DNA of 64,000 bases from Acidimicrobiia bacterium (GTDB lineage Bacteria > Actinomycetota > Acidimicrobiia > IMCC26256 > JAGNEX01), in contig JACJWE010000002.1 of NCBI GenBank assembly GCA_020637365.1, forward strand, positions 62,001 to 126,000. Direction: 5' to 3'. The notes below the pieces were generated by a model. That model was not told the origin of the DNA. It ran no database searches and worked only from the letters and a program-made list of their open reading frames with translations. The position numbers and the translations under genes are program-made. Positions 47,346 through 57,413 of the stretch are shown here, piece by piece. Position 1 is the stretch's first letter. Each line of letters opens with the position of its first letter.

Positions 47346-49526
47346 TTACGGAACCACCCGGTACACCGATCGACCGTCTGGATGCTCGACTTCCGACCGA
47401 CGATCGGGGCGTAACGGAAGATCGGGGCGTACCGGATAACGATTGGGGTTTGAGAATGATTGGGTGATGTTGTCAAGGAAGCGTTCGTGAGTCGCTGGCC
47501 CCAATGCTGGATCGATCGCATTGAATACGTCCGACGCCATGTCACTGATCGATCCTGTAGCCACACGCACGAGTGTCTCTCTGCCTTCGATTCGGTATTC
47601 AGGGTGCGGGCCGATTGCACTCGCTAGCCGATCTGCCAGAACTGAAGCTGGCGACGGAATCCCCTGAATTTTCGAGACCGTGTCCCAGGCTGTAATTGCG
47701 GGTCCTACATATGGGATTGCCTTGGACGCTTCGACAGCGCTCTTGGCCACAAGGGCTGACCCTTGCTGCACGACCCATTGTGTACCTGCTGAAGCAGGGA
47801 TTTCGACGAGCGGAGCCTCAGCTTGAACAGCGATCGCTAGCCCCTGCCCTACTGTGTCCGCTGGAAGCGAACTGGGGGATTGGCCCATTTGTTGCGCTTC
47901 CATGCCGATCATGAGTCCCGCGGCCTTCCCTTGCGCTTCCCAGTAGTAGCTGGCGCTGTCCTCCGAGGACTGGAACGCAGCGCGTCCCATAGCGGTCAGG
48001 TCGTCCTCGTTGAAGACCAAACCGGCGGCAGGCGCCTCACCAACATGCAGACCCGGCGAGTCTCCGCCCCAGGCATACAAACCAACGTAGTTCCCTCGGA
48101 AACTGGGGCGCCCGTCGACCGGCGTTTCCGCATATGGGCCGTCCGGCGAGTCGAACCGGACGGGGTCGACACGAACGTGTTGCAGGGTTGTGGCGGCTTG
48201 GAGCCTTGCAATCTGCTGGCTCGCGAATTCTTCCATCTCCCGCCGCCCGCCCCAGAACTCCACACTCGTTTCCGTCAGCAGGCTCGCTCGAACGACCTGA
48301 TCAGGTGTTAGGCCACTGTCGGTCGGCGGCATCGGCACCGAGTCGAAAGCATCATCGACAAGCCCAAAGGTGCCTCGTCCGTACCCGTCTGAGCCTTCTG
48401 AGTCCATAAGTCGGGCAGCTTGTTTTGGTGTGAGAAGGCGAACACCACCGACGCCCCCGAGCATCTCACCGGGAAGCTGCGGGCTTTGGTATCCAATGGG
48501 TGTCGCAACGTCAGCATGAGCTACTGCTGCAAAGAGCCGATCGGTCGGGCGAAGCTCCCCCGAACCCTGTGTCGCATGCACGTTGCGGGCGACATCGCGC
48601 TGCTGTTCGAGGCTGAGCTCGCCCGACAAGAGAACGGCCGCACCGAGCGAGTTCGACGCGTAGTGCTGATACGACGGCACGTTGCGTCCTTGACGCTTGT
48701 CCAGAGAAGTCCGTTCGGCGAGGGTCACACCAAAACTGCCCCAGTGGTTTTCGGAGAGTATTCGACTAGCTCGTCGGTTGAACTCGACCGATTCTTGATC
48801 GCTCATCACTCGGTCGATGAAATCTTGGTCGGCGGTGGTCGCTTGGAGCGCCAGCCGCTCACCATCGGTACCTTGTATGAATTCGGCCTCGGTCCCGCTG
48901 GCGCTCGCCTGGGCTCGCCGTTCGGCGTAGACCCCAGCGGTCCATGAAGTCATGTCCCCGCTCCACTCGTCGTTGAGCCACTGCACGGAGAAGGTCTCAT
49001 ATAGATCGGCGAAGCGTTCGACACCCACTTCCCTGACGAACTGCCGGAGATATTCCGGAGGCAGCTTCTTGACCGCCGGAAGCACATCCAACTCCCGCTC
49101 TCGTGCCTCGTCAGTCCGCCAACGGTCATCGGACTCGCCGAGCCGTTCAACGAGGCTCTTGACCGTCATCTCCATCAGTACGCGCTCGAATCCCACGAGG
49201 GCGCGGCTATACCAACTCAACGGATCAGGACGGCGCCAGGAGACGTCACCGTCGTAGTAGTACGGGTCGTCGGCGCGCTCGAATGACGACGCGATGCTAT
49301 TGAGCAGTCGGCCGAGCTCAGTACTCGATTTGAGCCTATTGGCGGTCCGAGTGAAGGTGTCAAGGACAAAGCCCGGTACCACATCGGGCGACCAATTGTT
49401 CGCCGTCTGAATCTGACTTTGAGCTGTTGACAAGGCCTTGGTCGCCGACGAGACCGCAGAGTGCAGCGTTCGGGCGGAATCGCGCAGTCGGGTGGGATCG
49501 GCCGAAGAGATTGAATGAGGCGGCAA
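47346..49526 (-). CDS. Large protein of unknown function, possible WXG100-like N-terminus
   Basis: 726 residues; likely TTG start with AAAGGAG upstream. Residues ~5-100 are helical and WXG100-like in length (DPTRLRDSARTLHSAVSSATKAL ... NNWSPDVV), although no WxG is present. The rest has no family I recognise; it contains DRLFAAVAHADVATPIGYQSP, a glycine-rich GEMLGGVGGVRLL, and a small apolar stretch near the C-terminus. There is no signal peptide. Large proteins of this style in actinomycetes can be type VII secretion substrates, but no ESX genes are in the window, so that is only a suggestion. Confidence 0.6.
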   Translation of the reverse strand: MPPHSISSADPTRLRDSARTLHSAVSSATKALSTAQSQIQTANNWSPDVVPGFVLDTFTRTANRLKSSTELGRLLNSIASSFERADDPYYYDGDVSWRRPDPLSWYSRALVGFERVLMEMTVKSLVERLGESDDRWRTDEARERELDVLPAVKKLPPEYLRQFVREVGVERFADLYETFSVQWLNDEWSGDMTSWTAGVYAERRAQASASGTEAEFIQGTDGERLALQATTADQDFIDRVMSDQESVEFNRRASRILSENHWGSFGVTLAERTSLDKRQGRNVPSYQHYASNSLGAAVLLSGELSLEQQRDVARNVHATQGSGELRPTDRLFAAVAHADVATPIGYQSPQLPGEMLGGVGGVRLLTPKQAARLMDSEGSDGYGRGTFGLVDDAFDSVPMPPTDSGLTPDQVVRASLLTETSVEFWGGRREMEEFASQQIARLQAATTLQHVRVDPVRFDSPDGPYAETPVDGRPSFRGNYVGLYAWGGDSPGLHVGEAPAAGLVFNEDDLTAMGRAAFQSSEDSASYYWEAQGKAAGLMIGMEAQQMGQSPSSLPADTVGQGLAIAVQAEAPLVEIPASAGTQWVVQQGSALVAKSAVEASKAIPYVGPAITAWDTVSKIQGIPSPASVLADRLASAIGPHPEYRIEGRETLVRVATGSISDMASDVFNAIDPALGPATHERFLDNITQSFSNPNRYPVRPDLPLRPDRRSEVEHPDGRSVYRVVP

Positions 49527-49710
49527 CGCTCAAGGCTCCTTTGTACGAGACGGCCTGAAGCCGCCCAAGACGCAAGGAGCAATTGCGCTCACCGGTTGAC
49601 TCGAAGCACTGAGAGCTTCAAGCGTCTGGCTCCTGTTGCGAAGCCCCAGGGGCTCAGATTCGTCAAAGTCTCGGGATCTGAACCAAGGAGGTCTTCGAGC
49701 TCGTTAAGCT

Positions 49711-49732
49711 ACTTCATGATATTTCATGAAGT
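49711..49732. promoter_or_regulatory. Inverted repeat, likely operator
   Basis: ACTTCATGA-TATT-TCATGAAGT, 9-bp perfect arms with a 4-base AT centre, in the divergent spacer before the SDR gene at 49892. Confidence 0.65.
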
Positions 49733-49744
49733 CCAGCCCATGCG

Positions 49745-49756
49745 AGAGACGTCTCT
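49745..49756. promoter_or_regulatory. 12-bp perfect palindrome
   Basis: AGAGACGTCTCT, 12 bases after the inverted repeat at 49711. Two adjacent palindromes hint at a regulated promoter; the regulator is unknown. Confidence 0.4.
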
Positions 49757-49891
49757 GTCTCACAAAGCCAGCCGCGCGGGGTTGCCGACAAAACAAGAAC
49801 GCGTTTCAATTTCAGCTACGCGACTGCTGGCCCTATCCAAACAGGAAGGGCACACGGTCCGGGCAGCAACAACACGAACCGAGGGAAGCAC

Positions 49892-50644
49892 ATGGGTCGT
49901 TTTAGCGACAAGGTCATCATCGTCACCGGAGCGGGTTCGGGTGTCGGCAGGGCATCGGCGATGCGGTACGCGGCCGACGGTGGCACCGTTGTCGGGGTCG
50001 ACATCAACGGCGATGCCGCCCAAAAGACCGCCGATGAGATCGCTGGCGCTGGTGGCATCTGCCACCCGGTCGAACTCGACGTCACCAATGAGGCGGCCGT
50101 CGCCGCAACGGTCCGCGCTGTCGTCGAGACTCACGGCAAACTCGATGTACTCGCCAACATCGCCGGTATCGGCGGTTTCAAGCGACTCCAAGACACCGAC
50201 ATGGACACGTGGAACCGCTATCTCACGGTCAACATCACAGGGCCGTTCTTGATGTGTCGCGAATCGATGCCTCACCTGCTCGAAACCGGCGGAGCGATCT
50301 GCAATATCGGGTCGATCGCAGGAGTCAAAGGTCAACCCTTCTCGGTCGCATATTGCTCATCGAAAGGCGCCGTCGTCATGTTGACCCGGGCTCTGGCAGT
50401 CGAATTCGGACGCCTCGGTGTCCGCATCAACGCCGTATGCCCCGGCGGGGTCGACACTCCACTGCTCGGAAACTTCATCCCCCCATCCGGCGGTGGTGGC
50501 ACCAAACTGATCGAACGCATCTCGCTGGTCGACGAAATGGCTCGCCCGGACGAGATCGCCAATGCGGTCACGTGGATCACCTCCGACGAAGCGAGCTATG
50601 TCAACGGTTCGATCTTCATGGTCGACAAGGGCTGCGTGGCCTAG
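49892..50644 (+). CDS. Short-chain dehydrogenase/reductase
   Basis: 250 residues, classical SDR. VIIVTGAGSGVGRASA is the NAD(P) motif, NIAGIGG the NAG-type motif, NIGSIAGVKGQPFSVAYCSSKGA (given in part) has catalytic Ser-Tyr-Lys, and VCPGGVDTP closes the cofactor site. An Asp after beta-2 (VGVDING) suggests NAD preference. The isochorismatase-fold gene follows 19 bases downstream, so they are probably one operon. Confidence 0.92.
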   Translation: MGRFSDKVIIVTGAGSGVGRASAMRYAADGGTVVGVDINGDAAQKTADEIAGAGGICHPVELDVTNEAAVAATVRAVVETHGKLDVLANIAGIGGFKRLQDTDMDTWNRYLTVNITGPFLMCRESMPHLLETGGAICNIGSIAGVKGQPFSVAYCSSKGAVVMLTRALAVEFGRLGVRINAVCPGGVDTPLLGNFIPPSGGGGTKLIERISLVDEMARPDEIANAVTWITSDEASYVNGSIFMVDKGCVA

Positions 50645-50663
50645 CGCCCCGGCAGATCAACCG

Positions 50664-51278
50664 ATGACAATCACTCTCGCGGACCTCATCAACCCACGGT
50701 GCTGCGCGGTCGTCACACAAGAACTCCAAGGGGCCGTGGTCGGGCCAGATTCGCCGCTCGCCGAACTGGCAATAGCGGCCGCTCCGATCCTCGAGCCGGT
50801 CGCGGTTCTGTGTGAAACGGCCCGCGCCCGAGGCGTTCCCGTCATTCACGGCCTGGCAGCACGCCGGATGGACCGGTTAGGGGCGAACGCGAACGCCCGC
50901 CTCTTCACCATGATGAACCGGTCAGGCGTCGATATGGAGCCCGGAACGCCCGGCGCGGAACCGGTCGACGCGATCAGGCCTCAGCCACAAGACCTCCGCA
51001 TCGCCAGACTGCACGGACTGTCACCGTTTCATGGCACCGAACTCGACTGGGTGCTGCGCAACGAGGGGGTCACCACGATCATCGGCGTGGGAGTATCACT
51101 GAACGTCGCGATGGCCAACTTCGCCTTCGATGCGGTGAACTCTGGCTACCAGTTCGTGTTACCGACCGACGCCGTCGCCGGTTTCCCTGCGGACTACGCA
51201 CAGATGATGTTGACGCACACCCTGGGAGCCATCGCCACACTCACGACCGCGGCAGACATCATCGACGCCTGGAACTGA
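50664..51278 (+). CDS. Isochorismatase-fold (cysteine hydrolase-like) protein
   Basis: 204 residues. The start AVVTQELQGAVVG, the middle GVPVIHGLAARR and HGLSPFHGTELDWVLRNEGVTTIIGVGVSLNV (in part) fit an isochorismatase-like hydrolase. At the position of the usual nucleophilic Cys the chain reads GVSLNVAMAN, without Cys, which I believe marks a subfamily rather than damage. The substrate is unknown. The gene is coupled to the upstream SDR by short spacing. Confidence 0.75.
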   Translation: MTITLADLINPRCCAVVTQELQGAVVGPDSPLAELAIAAAPILEPVAVLCETARARGVPVIHGLAARRMDRLGANANARLFTMMNRSGVDMEPGTPGAEPVDAIRPQPQDLRIARLHGLSPFHGTELDWVLRNEGVTTIIGVGVSLNVAMANFAFDAVNSGYQFVLPTDAVAGFPADYAQMMLTHTLGAIATLTTAADIIDAWN

Positions 51279-51375
51279 GCGCGGCCCGAGCCGACTGAAC
51301 CGACCATGTCGACCATCCGACCATCCGACCATCCGGTCGTGCCCGTTCTGGCCCTCGGGAGTATTTCTGCACCTG

Positions 51376-51831
51376 CTACAGGTTGACCAGCCCAGATGGC
51401 GTGGGCGGAATCGAATAGGTCACGGTCGCAAACGCCGCTGGTGCTGGGGACCCTGCGGCTGCGATCGACACCGTCCCCATGGCGGTACGACGACTGAGCT
51501 TGAGCAGGTTCACACTCGCGACGACCTCGCCAAGTGGACACATCGTCAGAAAGTCCATCTTCAGCGACGTCGTGACCGCCATCGCTTCTGGGCCGATATG
51601 GGCGACGACACACATCACCATCGAAGCGTCAGCCAGTGCCATGAGCGTCGGACCCGAGACGACTCCACCAGGGCGCGCTTCTCGCCGACCGCAGAGCTGC
51701 GACACGGACAAGGTCCCCTCACCGACTTCGATCACTCGATACGGCACGTCACTGACCGGGAACATGGACCGCAGCACCGTCTCGACCTCAGCAGCATCGA
51801 GTACAGGCGTAAACCCGGCGGGACCTGCCAT
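51376..51831 (-). CDS. Hotdog-fold thioesterase, PaaI-like
   Basis: 151 residues. GGVVSGPTLMALADASMVMCV is the hotdog central helix with the catalytic acidic residue, and VTTSLKMDFLTMCPLGEVVASVNLLKLSRR (in part) is the strand pair. It would hydrolyse an acyl-CoA. The start overlaps the glpD stop (TAATG), giving translational coupling. Confidence 0.85.
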   Translation of the reverse strand: MAGPAGFTPVLDAAEVETVLRSMFPVSDVPYRVIEVGEGTLSVSQLCGRREARPGGVVSGPTLMALADASMVMCVVAHIGPEAMAVTTSLKMDFLTMCPLGEVVASVNLLKLSRRTAMGTVSIAAAGSPAPAAFATVTYSIPPTPSGLVNL

Positions 51832-53525
51832 TACAACGGGGGCAGAGCGTCACGCTCCGCCTGAGCGAGGGCGACGAATGCGTCGACCTGATCAAGCAGC
51901 TCCTGTTCATCCCACCCGAGTTCGGCAGCCATCAACGCTCCGACGCTTCCTGCTGCGTCCATCGCCTCATCTCGTTCGAGGAGCAGCGAGCGTGTGCGCC
52001 GACTCAGCACGTCGGTCACCGTCCGCGCCATCTCGTGACGGACCGCGTAGACAACCTCAGCCCGTATGTAGGGAAGCGCGGCGCAAAGATGGCCAGCGAG
52101 GGTCGGATCCGCAGCGATCTGAGCGACGTCGATCGCATGGCTGCCGTAACGCCGCGCAAGGTGGTCGGCGACCTCGACGGTCACCCCCATGCGGGAACTC
52201 CCCGAAATGCCCTGGTAGGACTCCCAACGATCCCCGCCGCTGAGAACGATTTTCTTCGTCGTCGAACGCTGCTTTTTGGCACCGATGACCGGATACACCG
52301 CATCGACGGTATCCGCAGCCATCTTCCGGTAGGTGGTGAGCTTGCCGCCGGTCACCGAGACGACACCACTCTCGCTGGTCGTGACTTGATGACGCCGTGA
52401 TAGGTCGGCGGTTTTGGCGTTCTTCGCCGCTTTGATCAGCGGACGAATGCCCGCCCAGGTGCCGGTGATGTCATCGAAGCCGATCTTCGATGAGAACCAT
52501 GCGTTGACGGTATCGATCAGGTATCGGGCGTCGTCTTCGGTGCAGACCACATCGTCGATCGAGCCGGTGTAGTCGGTGTCGGTGGTGCCGAAGAAGACGT
52601 GTTCTCCCCACGGAATCACGAAGATGAACCGCTTCTCGCCGGGTACCGGGATGATGCCAGCGCGACGAGCGATCACCGTGCTTGCGGGTACGGCGATGTG
52701 CACACCCTTGGCCGGGCGCACCGAATCGGGGTCTGTGCCCTCGTCCATGGTTCGGATCTCGTCGGTCCACACACCAGCCGCATTGACGACACATGACGCC
52801 CGAACCGAGATGACATCACCGGTTTCGGCGTCTCGAACCGTGGCTCCTGTCAGACGATGTGTCGAACCTGCGCGCTCGATGCCCACCACTTCGGCGTAGT
52901 TGGCCACCGTCGCCCCGTATGACTCGACCGCTGTACGCAAAATGGTCAGCACCAAACGAGCGTCATCCACGCGAGCGTCATGAAACTCAAAACCGGCGGC
53001 CAGCAGCGTCGGGTCGAGATCGGGAAGGTAGTCGAGGACCTCGTCGGGTGTGATCTTCTTGTGCAGCTTGCCGATGCGCGCCGAACCGGTGAGGTCGTAC
53101 CCCCACAGCGCTGTGTTGACCCCCCGAGCCATCGTCTTGGCCGCGGTCATGCGAGCAGAACCTTGTCCCGAAGCGAAGATCGGGTAGACAAACGGCTGCA
53201 AAAACACCAGATGTGGCGCTATCCGCAGCAGGGTTGAACGTTCCGACAACGCTTCGTAGACCAGCCGGAACTCCCGCTGTTCGAGGTAGCGCAGACCTCC
53301 ATGGACAAGCTTCGAGCTCTGTGAGGACGTACCGGCGGCGAAGTCGCCTTTGTCGACGAGGGCGGTGCGCAAGCCGCGACTCGCGGCATCGAGCGCAACG
53401 CCAGCACCGACGATGCCCCCGCCGACGACGAGGACGTCAAAGACGTCATCTCGCAATCGTTGAATCGCTGCAGCGCGCTCCCCCAAACCGTTTGTTGTTG
53501 GCACGGTCACTCCCTCGTCATCCAA
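51831..53525 (-). CDS. glpD: FAD-dependent glycerol-3-phosphate dehydrogenase
   Basis: 564 residues, full GlpD length. FDVLVVGGGIVGAGVALDAASRG is the FAD Rossmann motif (split across the limit here), KGDFAAGTSSQSSKLVHGGLRYLE is the family signature, and GVHIAVPASTV, IPWGEHVFFGTTDTDY and VTGGKLTTYRKMA follow in order. It feeds electrons from glycerol 3-phosphate to the quinone pool at the membrane. It is co-translated with the downstream thioesterase. Confidence 0.95.
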   Translation of the reverse strand: MDDEGVTVPTTNGLGERAAAIQRLRDDVFDVLVVGGGIVGAGVALDAASRGLRTALVDKGDFAAGTSSQSSKLVHGGLRYLEQREFRLVYEALSERSTLLRIAPHLVFLQPFVYPIFASGQGSARMTAAKTMARGVNTALWGYDLTGSARIGKLHKKITPDEVLDYLPDLDPTLLAAGFEFHDARVDDARLVLTILRTAVESYGATVANYAEVVGIERAGSTHRLTGATVRDAETGDVISVRASCVVNAAGVWTDEIRTMDEGTDPDSVRPAKGVHIAVPASTVIARRAGIIPVPGEKRFIFVIPWGEHVFFGTTDTDYTGSIDDVVCTEDDARYLIDTVNAWFSSKIGFDDITGTWAGIRPLIKAAKNAKTADLSRRHQVTTSESGVVSVTGGKLTTYRKMAADTVDAVYPVIGAKKQRSTTKKIVLSGGDRWESYQGISGSSRMGVTVEVADHLARRYGSHAIDVAQIAADPTLAGHLCAALPYIRAEVVYAVRHEMARTVTDVLSRRTRSLLLERDEAMDAAGSVGALMAAELGWDEQELLDQVDAFVALAQAERDALPPL

Positions 53526-53675
53526 TGCTGCGCCCGGACTAGTTAGCTAGGCCCGCTGCCCGTGGATCGCCAGAGGCCCGGTTCGGGTCGCGTTCAGGCG
53601 AACTATGTTACTGCTCAGTCAACCAAGTCAGCCCCTGCGGTCGGGCGCGACGATGCGGAACACGAGAAGGACACG

Positions 53676-54520
53676 GTGATCGACATGACCATGACGTTCG
53701 AAACGCTGATCTATGAAGAAGACGCTGGCGTCGCGACGATCACGCTCAATCGCCCCGAGGTGTACAACGCGTTCAACACCAAGATGCGCCAAGAGCTGAG
53801 TTCACTCTGGCGCTACCTGCGCCACCACGACCCGGTACGGGTGGTCGTTCTGACCGCCGCCGGCGACAAGGCGTTCTGCACCGGCATCGACCGCCAAGAG
53901 ATCATCGACGGGGCACCGGCCCCCATCGCCACACTCGAATCCGACGACCGTATCGGCTTTGGGACGACACCCTTCCATTACGACGACCCCGGTGACGACC
54001 TCGGCCCCAAAGCATGCGATCTGTGGAAGCCCGTGATCGCGGCGGTGAACGGCATGGCATGCGGAGGCGCGTTCTACATGCTGGGCGAGGTCGACTTCAT
54101 CGTCGCTGCGGACGGCGCGACGTTCTTTGATCCACACGTCACCTACGGCATGACCACGGCGTTCGAAGCGATGCTCATGTTGGCCCGCATGCCGCTGGGC
54201 GAAGTCATGCGCATGTCCTTGATGGGCAACTTTGAGCGAATCACCGCAGGTCGAGCGATGGAAATCGGTCTGGTATCCGAAGTCGTGCCCGGCCCAGAAT
54301 TGGTCGCACATACCCAAAACCTCGCACGCCAGATGGCGACCGCTCCAGCGCTCGCCCTTCAGGGGACCGTCCGATCGATCTGGGCAGCACAAGAGCTTTC
54401 GCGACAGCAAGCCCTGTCGATGGGCTCCCTCCTGGTTGCCCAGGGCACCGACGACGCCTCTTTGGCCGAAGGACAAGCCACCTTTAGATCCGGTGAACGC
54501 ATCACCCCCGCCTCCGCTAA
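53676..54520 (+). CDS. Enoyl-CoA hydratase/isomerase family protein, frame break near the stop
   Basis: GTG 53676 has AAGGA 4 bases upstream; ATG 53685 and 53691 are alternatives. GVATITLNRPEVYNAFN, KAFCTGIDRQEI and VNGMACGGAFYMLGEVDFIVA are crotonase motifs. The open frame runs on to 54713 with unrelated residues. After EGQATFRSGERITP, however, one extra C in the CCCCC run at 54505-54509 would give RLR and a TAA at 54518-54520. That ending resembles related proteins, so I place the end there. About 281 residues. Confidence 0.85.
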
Positions 54521-54717
54521 CGCCCGTCCAGCGACGAAACGCCGTCAAGGCCCGGCCCTCCCTCACCCCGTCGCGGGAAGAAATGCACACTGTTTCACCA
54601 GGCCAGAACACACAACGGCGCTCATCCCTCATCACCGATCGCCGGTCTGGAGCAACCCTGCTGGCGAGGACCTCGATGTAGCTTGGTCAGCTGAAGTCGG
54701 CGGCGCGGTGTGATCTC

Positions 54718-55418
54718 TCAGACAGAGGCGCGGTAGGTGCCTTCGGATGCGCCGAAAAATGCCCGATGGATCAACGTGGTGAGGGTGTCCAGGCTGGAAT
54801 CGTCGGTGAGAAAGCGTCGACTCCGACGGAAATAGGTAAACCGTTCAATCATGGCCAACATCGCCTGTGTGCCAGCGTGCGTATCCCCAAGATCAGAAGC
54901 GTTCGCCTCAACCACCCGGCTTTCGAGCCCCTCGACGATCGAATCGAGGAGACGGGACCCCATCCGCTGCAAGTCCCGGTCGGCCGCCTGGTCTTCCATC
55001 CATGCCCGCAAAACCGGGCCATTGCGGTTGTAGGCAACGGTGTACTGACCGAGCCAGCGACGCAGCTCCGACCATCCAGCGTGGTCGGGCGTGACCGCGC
55101 AAGGCTGTGCGCAAGGGCGTCGAGCTCTTCATAACACTGCGAGGCGAGCTCTCTGAGCAGGTCCTCTTTGTTGGTGAAATACAAATAGAACGTCCCGTGT
55201 GAGGTCTTGGCCCGAGCGACGATGTCGTCGACCCGAGCAGCGTGATACCCCTGTTCCTCGAAGACGGCGGCACCCGACCGCAGCAGCTTGCGGAGCGTCT
55301 TGCGACCTTGGGCCCGCAAATCTCGGGTCGCTGCGGCCGTCGCCCCGGCGACTTCTCCTCCGAGCAGCTCTGTACCCGTGACTCGTTCGGTGCCTGTTTG
55401 TTTGTCGGTCGGCGTCAC
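54718..55418 (-). CDS. TetR-family regulator, one frame break
   Basis: GTG 55418 is chosen because GAGGGG lies 8 bases upstream; the frame is open to 55592. The HTH is in FEEQGYHAARVDDIVARAKTSHGTFYLYF (in part). Near 55050 one missing base links LDGRS to ELRRWLGQYTVAYNRNGPVLRAWMEDQ. The restored length is about 233 residues. The ligand domain, ending MLAMIERFTYFRRSRRF, is paralogous to the regulator at 60990. It is divergent from the ligase at 55664, a natural target. Confidence 0.85.
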
Positions 55419-55663
55419 GTGCAGCGGCCCCTCGGCCAATTCTTTCGCGGTCGCTGAGACCGTCGTTCTCAGGACCTGACTGTGCTGGCACGTCGCCGAC
55501 GATGACCGACGCCGGACGGCGTTCTGAGGGGCTACCCATCCCTCTGGCTTAGCATGTTGGCCATCCCACCTCCGACAACGCACGCACACCAAGACGTCGG
55601 GAAACCCCCTGACACACTCCGCAAACCAACTGACTCACTCTGAAAACCAAGGCGAGGATTTCG

Positions 55664-57181
55664 ATGCTGATCGCGAGCGTGCGGGCCGCCGCACAGAGAA
55701 GGGGCAAACATCCGGTCTTTGTCACCCAGACGGGTGAATCCATCTCGGCTGGCGACTTGCTCGGCGGGGCAACTGCAACCGCCGTCGGTCTGGCCGAAGC
55801 AGGTGTGTCTGAGCGAGACCTCGTCGCTATCGATCTGCCTTCCGACGTCGGCTACCTGCTCACCTACCTAGGTTGCGCATCGTTGGGTGCCGTCGCCGCC
55901 GGACTGAATCGGCGTCTGACCCACAGCGAACGAGCGGATCTCGTCGACGGGGTCGAACCGGATTGGATCGTCACCGACACTCCCGAGCTGTGGAGACATA
56001 AAGGTCCTCACATCATCCCGGTGACCACCTCAGCCCATCCCGATGAGGCGCTCCTCGAACTCCGATCCGCCAGCAGCGGCCGCGGAAACTCGTTGCCGCC
56101 GCTGCCTCCCGACCCTGACCGACCGGTTGCCGTCGTCTTTACCTCGGGTACGACCGGCCGACCCAAGGCCGCTGTCTTTGGGGAGTCCCAGATCGAAGCG
56201 ATCACCCTCGCCGACACCGGCGGGGCCCTCGATATTGGTGGACGTGTCATCGCTGCGACATCGTTTGCCCATGTGGGATTCATGACCAAGTTGGCGGGCA
56301 ACCTTGCGCTCGGCACGACGATGTTCATGATCGACCGCTGGCGAGCACGAAACGTTCTTCGCGCCGTAGAGGATCTAGGCCTCACAGCCGTCACGGGCGT
56401 GCCCACGCAGATCGCTCTCATGGTCCGAGACGAGTTGTGGGTGACGCCACCCGATGTGACGAGCGTCCGAGCGATCATCACGGGCGGCGGCCCTCTCACA
56501 CCAGACGTTGCTCGGTTGGCCCGGCAGCGTTTCGGAGCGCCGCTATCGAACCGGTACTCCTCAACCGAAACCGGCGTGATCAGCGCAACTGCACTCGACG
56601 CCCCAGCCGAGGACGCTGAAGTGTCGGTCGGCTTCCCGCGGACGGGCGTCACCATTGAAATTCGAGACCCCGACGACCCAGCACGACCAACGGTGGAAGG
56701 CGAGGTCTGTGTCCGGTCGGCCGCGTGTATGTCGGGGTACTACGACGATCCGGCCGCCACGGCCGAAGTTCTGCTCCCCGACGGCTTCATCCGAACCCGC
56801 GATCTGGGTGCCTTTGATCCTCAGGGTCGGCTCGCGCTGTTGGGCAGGACCGGGGACAGCTTCATTCGAGGCGGCTACAACCTTCATCCCGCCCAGATCG
56901 AAGCGGTCCTGTGCGCTCACCCCGACCTTGCGGCCGTCGCCATCGTGCCCGTCCCCGATGCCGTGATGGGGACCGTGCCCGTCGCCGTGGTCGTCACCCG
57001 ACCGGGGCGGACGGCGCCGACCGCTAGCGACCTCAACGGATGGGCGAGCGCGCAGCTGAGCAAAGACAAGTTGCCGGTCGAAGTGATAGCGATCGACGAA
57101 CTTCCTTATACCGCGATGAACAAACTCGACCGGAGCCAGCTGACGCGTGTCGCATGCAAGGCTCAGTTGTCCCACGAATGA
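55664..57181 (+). CDS. Acyl-CoA ligase (AMP-forming)
   Basis: 505 residues; GCGAGGA lies before the ATG. Motifs are intact: VVFTSGTTGRPKAAVF, TGVPTQIAL, NRYSSTETGVIS, FIRTRDLGAFDPQGRLALLGR, FIRGGYNLHPAQIE, and PYTAMNKLDRSQL with the catalytic lysine. It activates a fatty or aromatic acid to CoA. It is transcribed divergently from the TetR gene across about 245 bases. Confidence 0.9.
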   Translation: MLIASVRAAAQRRGKHPVFVTQTGESISAGDLLGGATATAVGLAEAGVSERDLVAIDLPSDVGYLLTYLGCASLGAVAAGLNRRLTHSERADLVDGVEPDWIVTDTPELWRHKGPHIIPVTTSAHPDEALLELRSASSGRGNSLPPLPPDPDRPVAVVFTSGTTGRPKAAVFGESQIEAITLADTGGALDIGGRVIAATSFAHVGFMTKLAGNLALGTTMFMIDRWRARNVLRAVEDLGLTAVTGVPTQIALMVRDELWVTPPDVTSVRAIITGGGPLTPDVARLARQRFGAPLSNRYSSTETGVISATALDAPAEDAEVSVGFPRTGVTIEIRDPDDPARPTVEGEVCVRSAACMSGYYDDPAATAEVLLPDGFIRTRDLGAFDPQGRLALLGRTGDSFIRGGYNLHPAQIEAVLCAHPDLAAVAIVPVPDAVMGTVPVAVVVTRPGRTAPTASDLNGWASAQLSKDKLPVEVIAIDELPYTAMNKLDRSQLTRVACKAQLSHE

Positions 57182-57413
57182 CCGACGAATGACCTGCGGT
57201 TGACTCGGGTTCTATGCTTCCCCGCACACCGCCGTGCCCCCTGCGCGTGTTGCGTGACCACATCAGGAGACCACCATGGCCCCTCTGCATCGCACCCCGC
57301 CCCGGAGCGTCCGCGTCCAGGCGTCCCACCGGCCAGTTATCGACCCAGCTGAACGCCGGGCGGATCGTCCCGCGGCGAGCACGGCCCTCTCAACTCCGAG
57401 GGTGCTGAACACG

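Larger units (their letters stand above)
49527..49891. other. Intergenic region with two palindromes
   Basis: Divergent promoter region of 365 bases with the inverted repeat at 49711-49732 and the palindrome at 49745-49756, both entered separately. No gene seen. Confidence 0.6.

Noticed and set aside
50664..51278. Dead isochorismatase lacking its catalytic Cys
   Set aside because: The GVSxNVA form, as far as I recall, is shared by a subfamily of actinobacterial homologues, so absence of Cys alone does not show inactivation.
54521..54713. C-terminal extension of the second enoyl-CoA hydratase
   Set aside because: Adding one C to the CCCCC run gives a normal family ending and stop at 54520; the extension is Arg/Pro/His-rich with no conservation signs.
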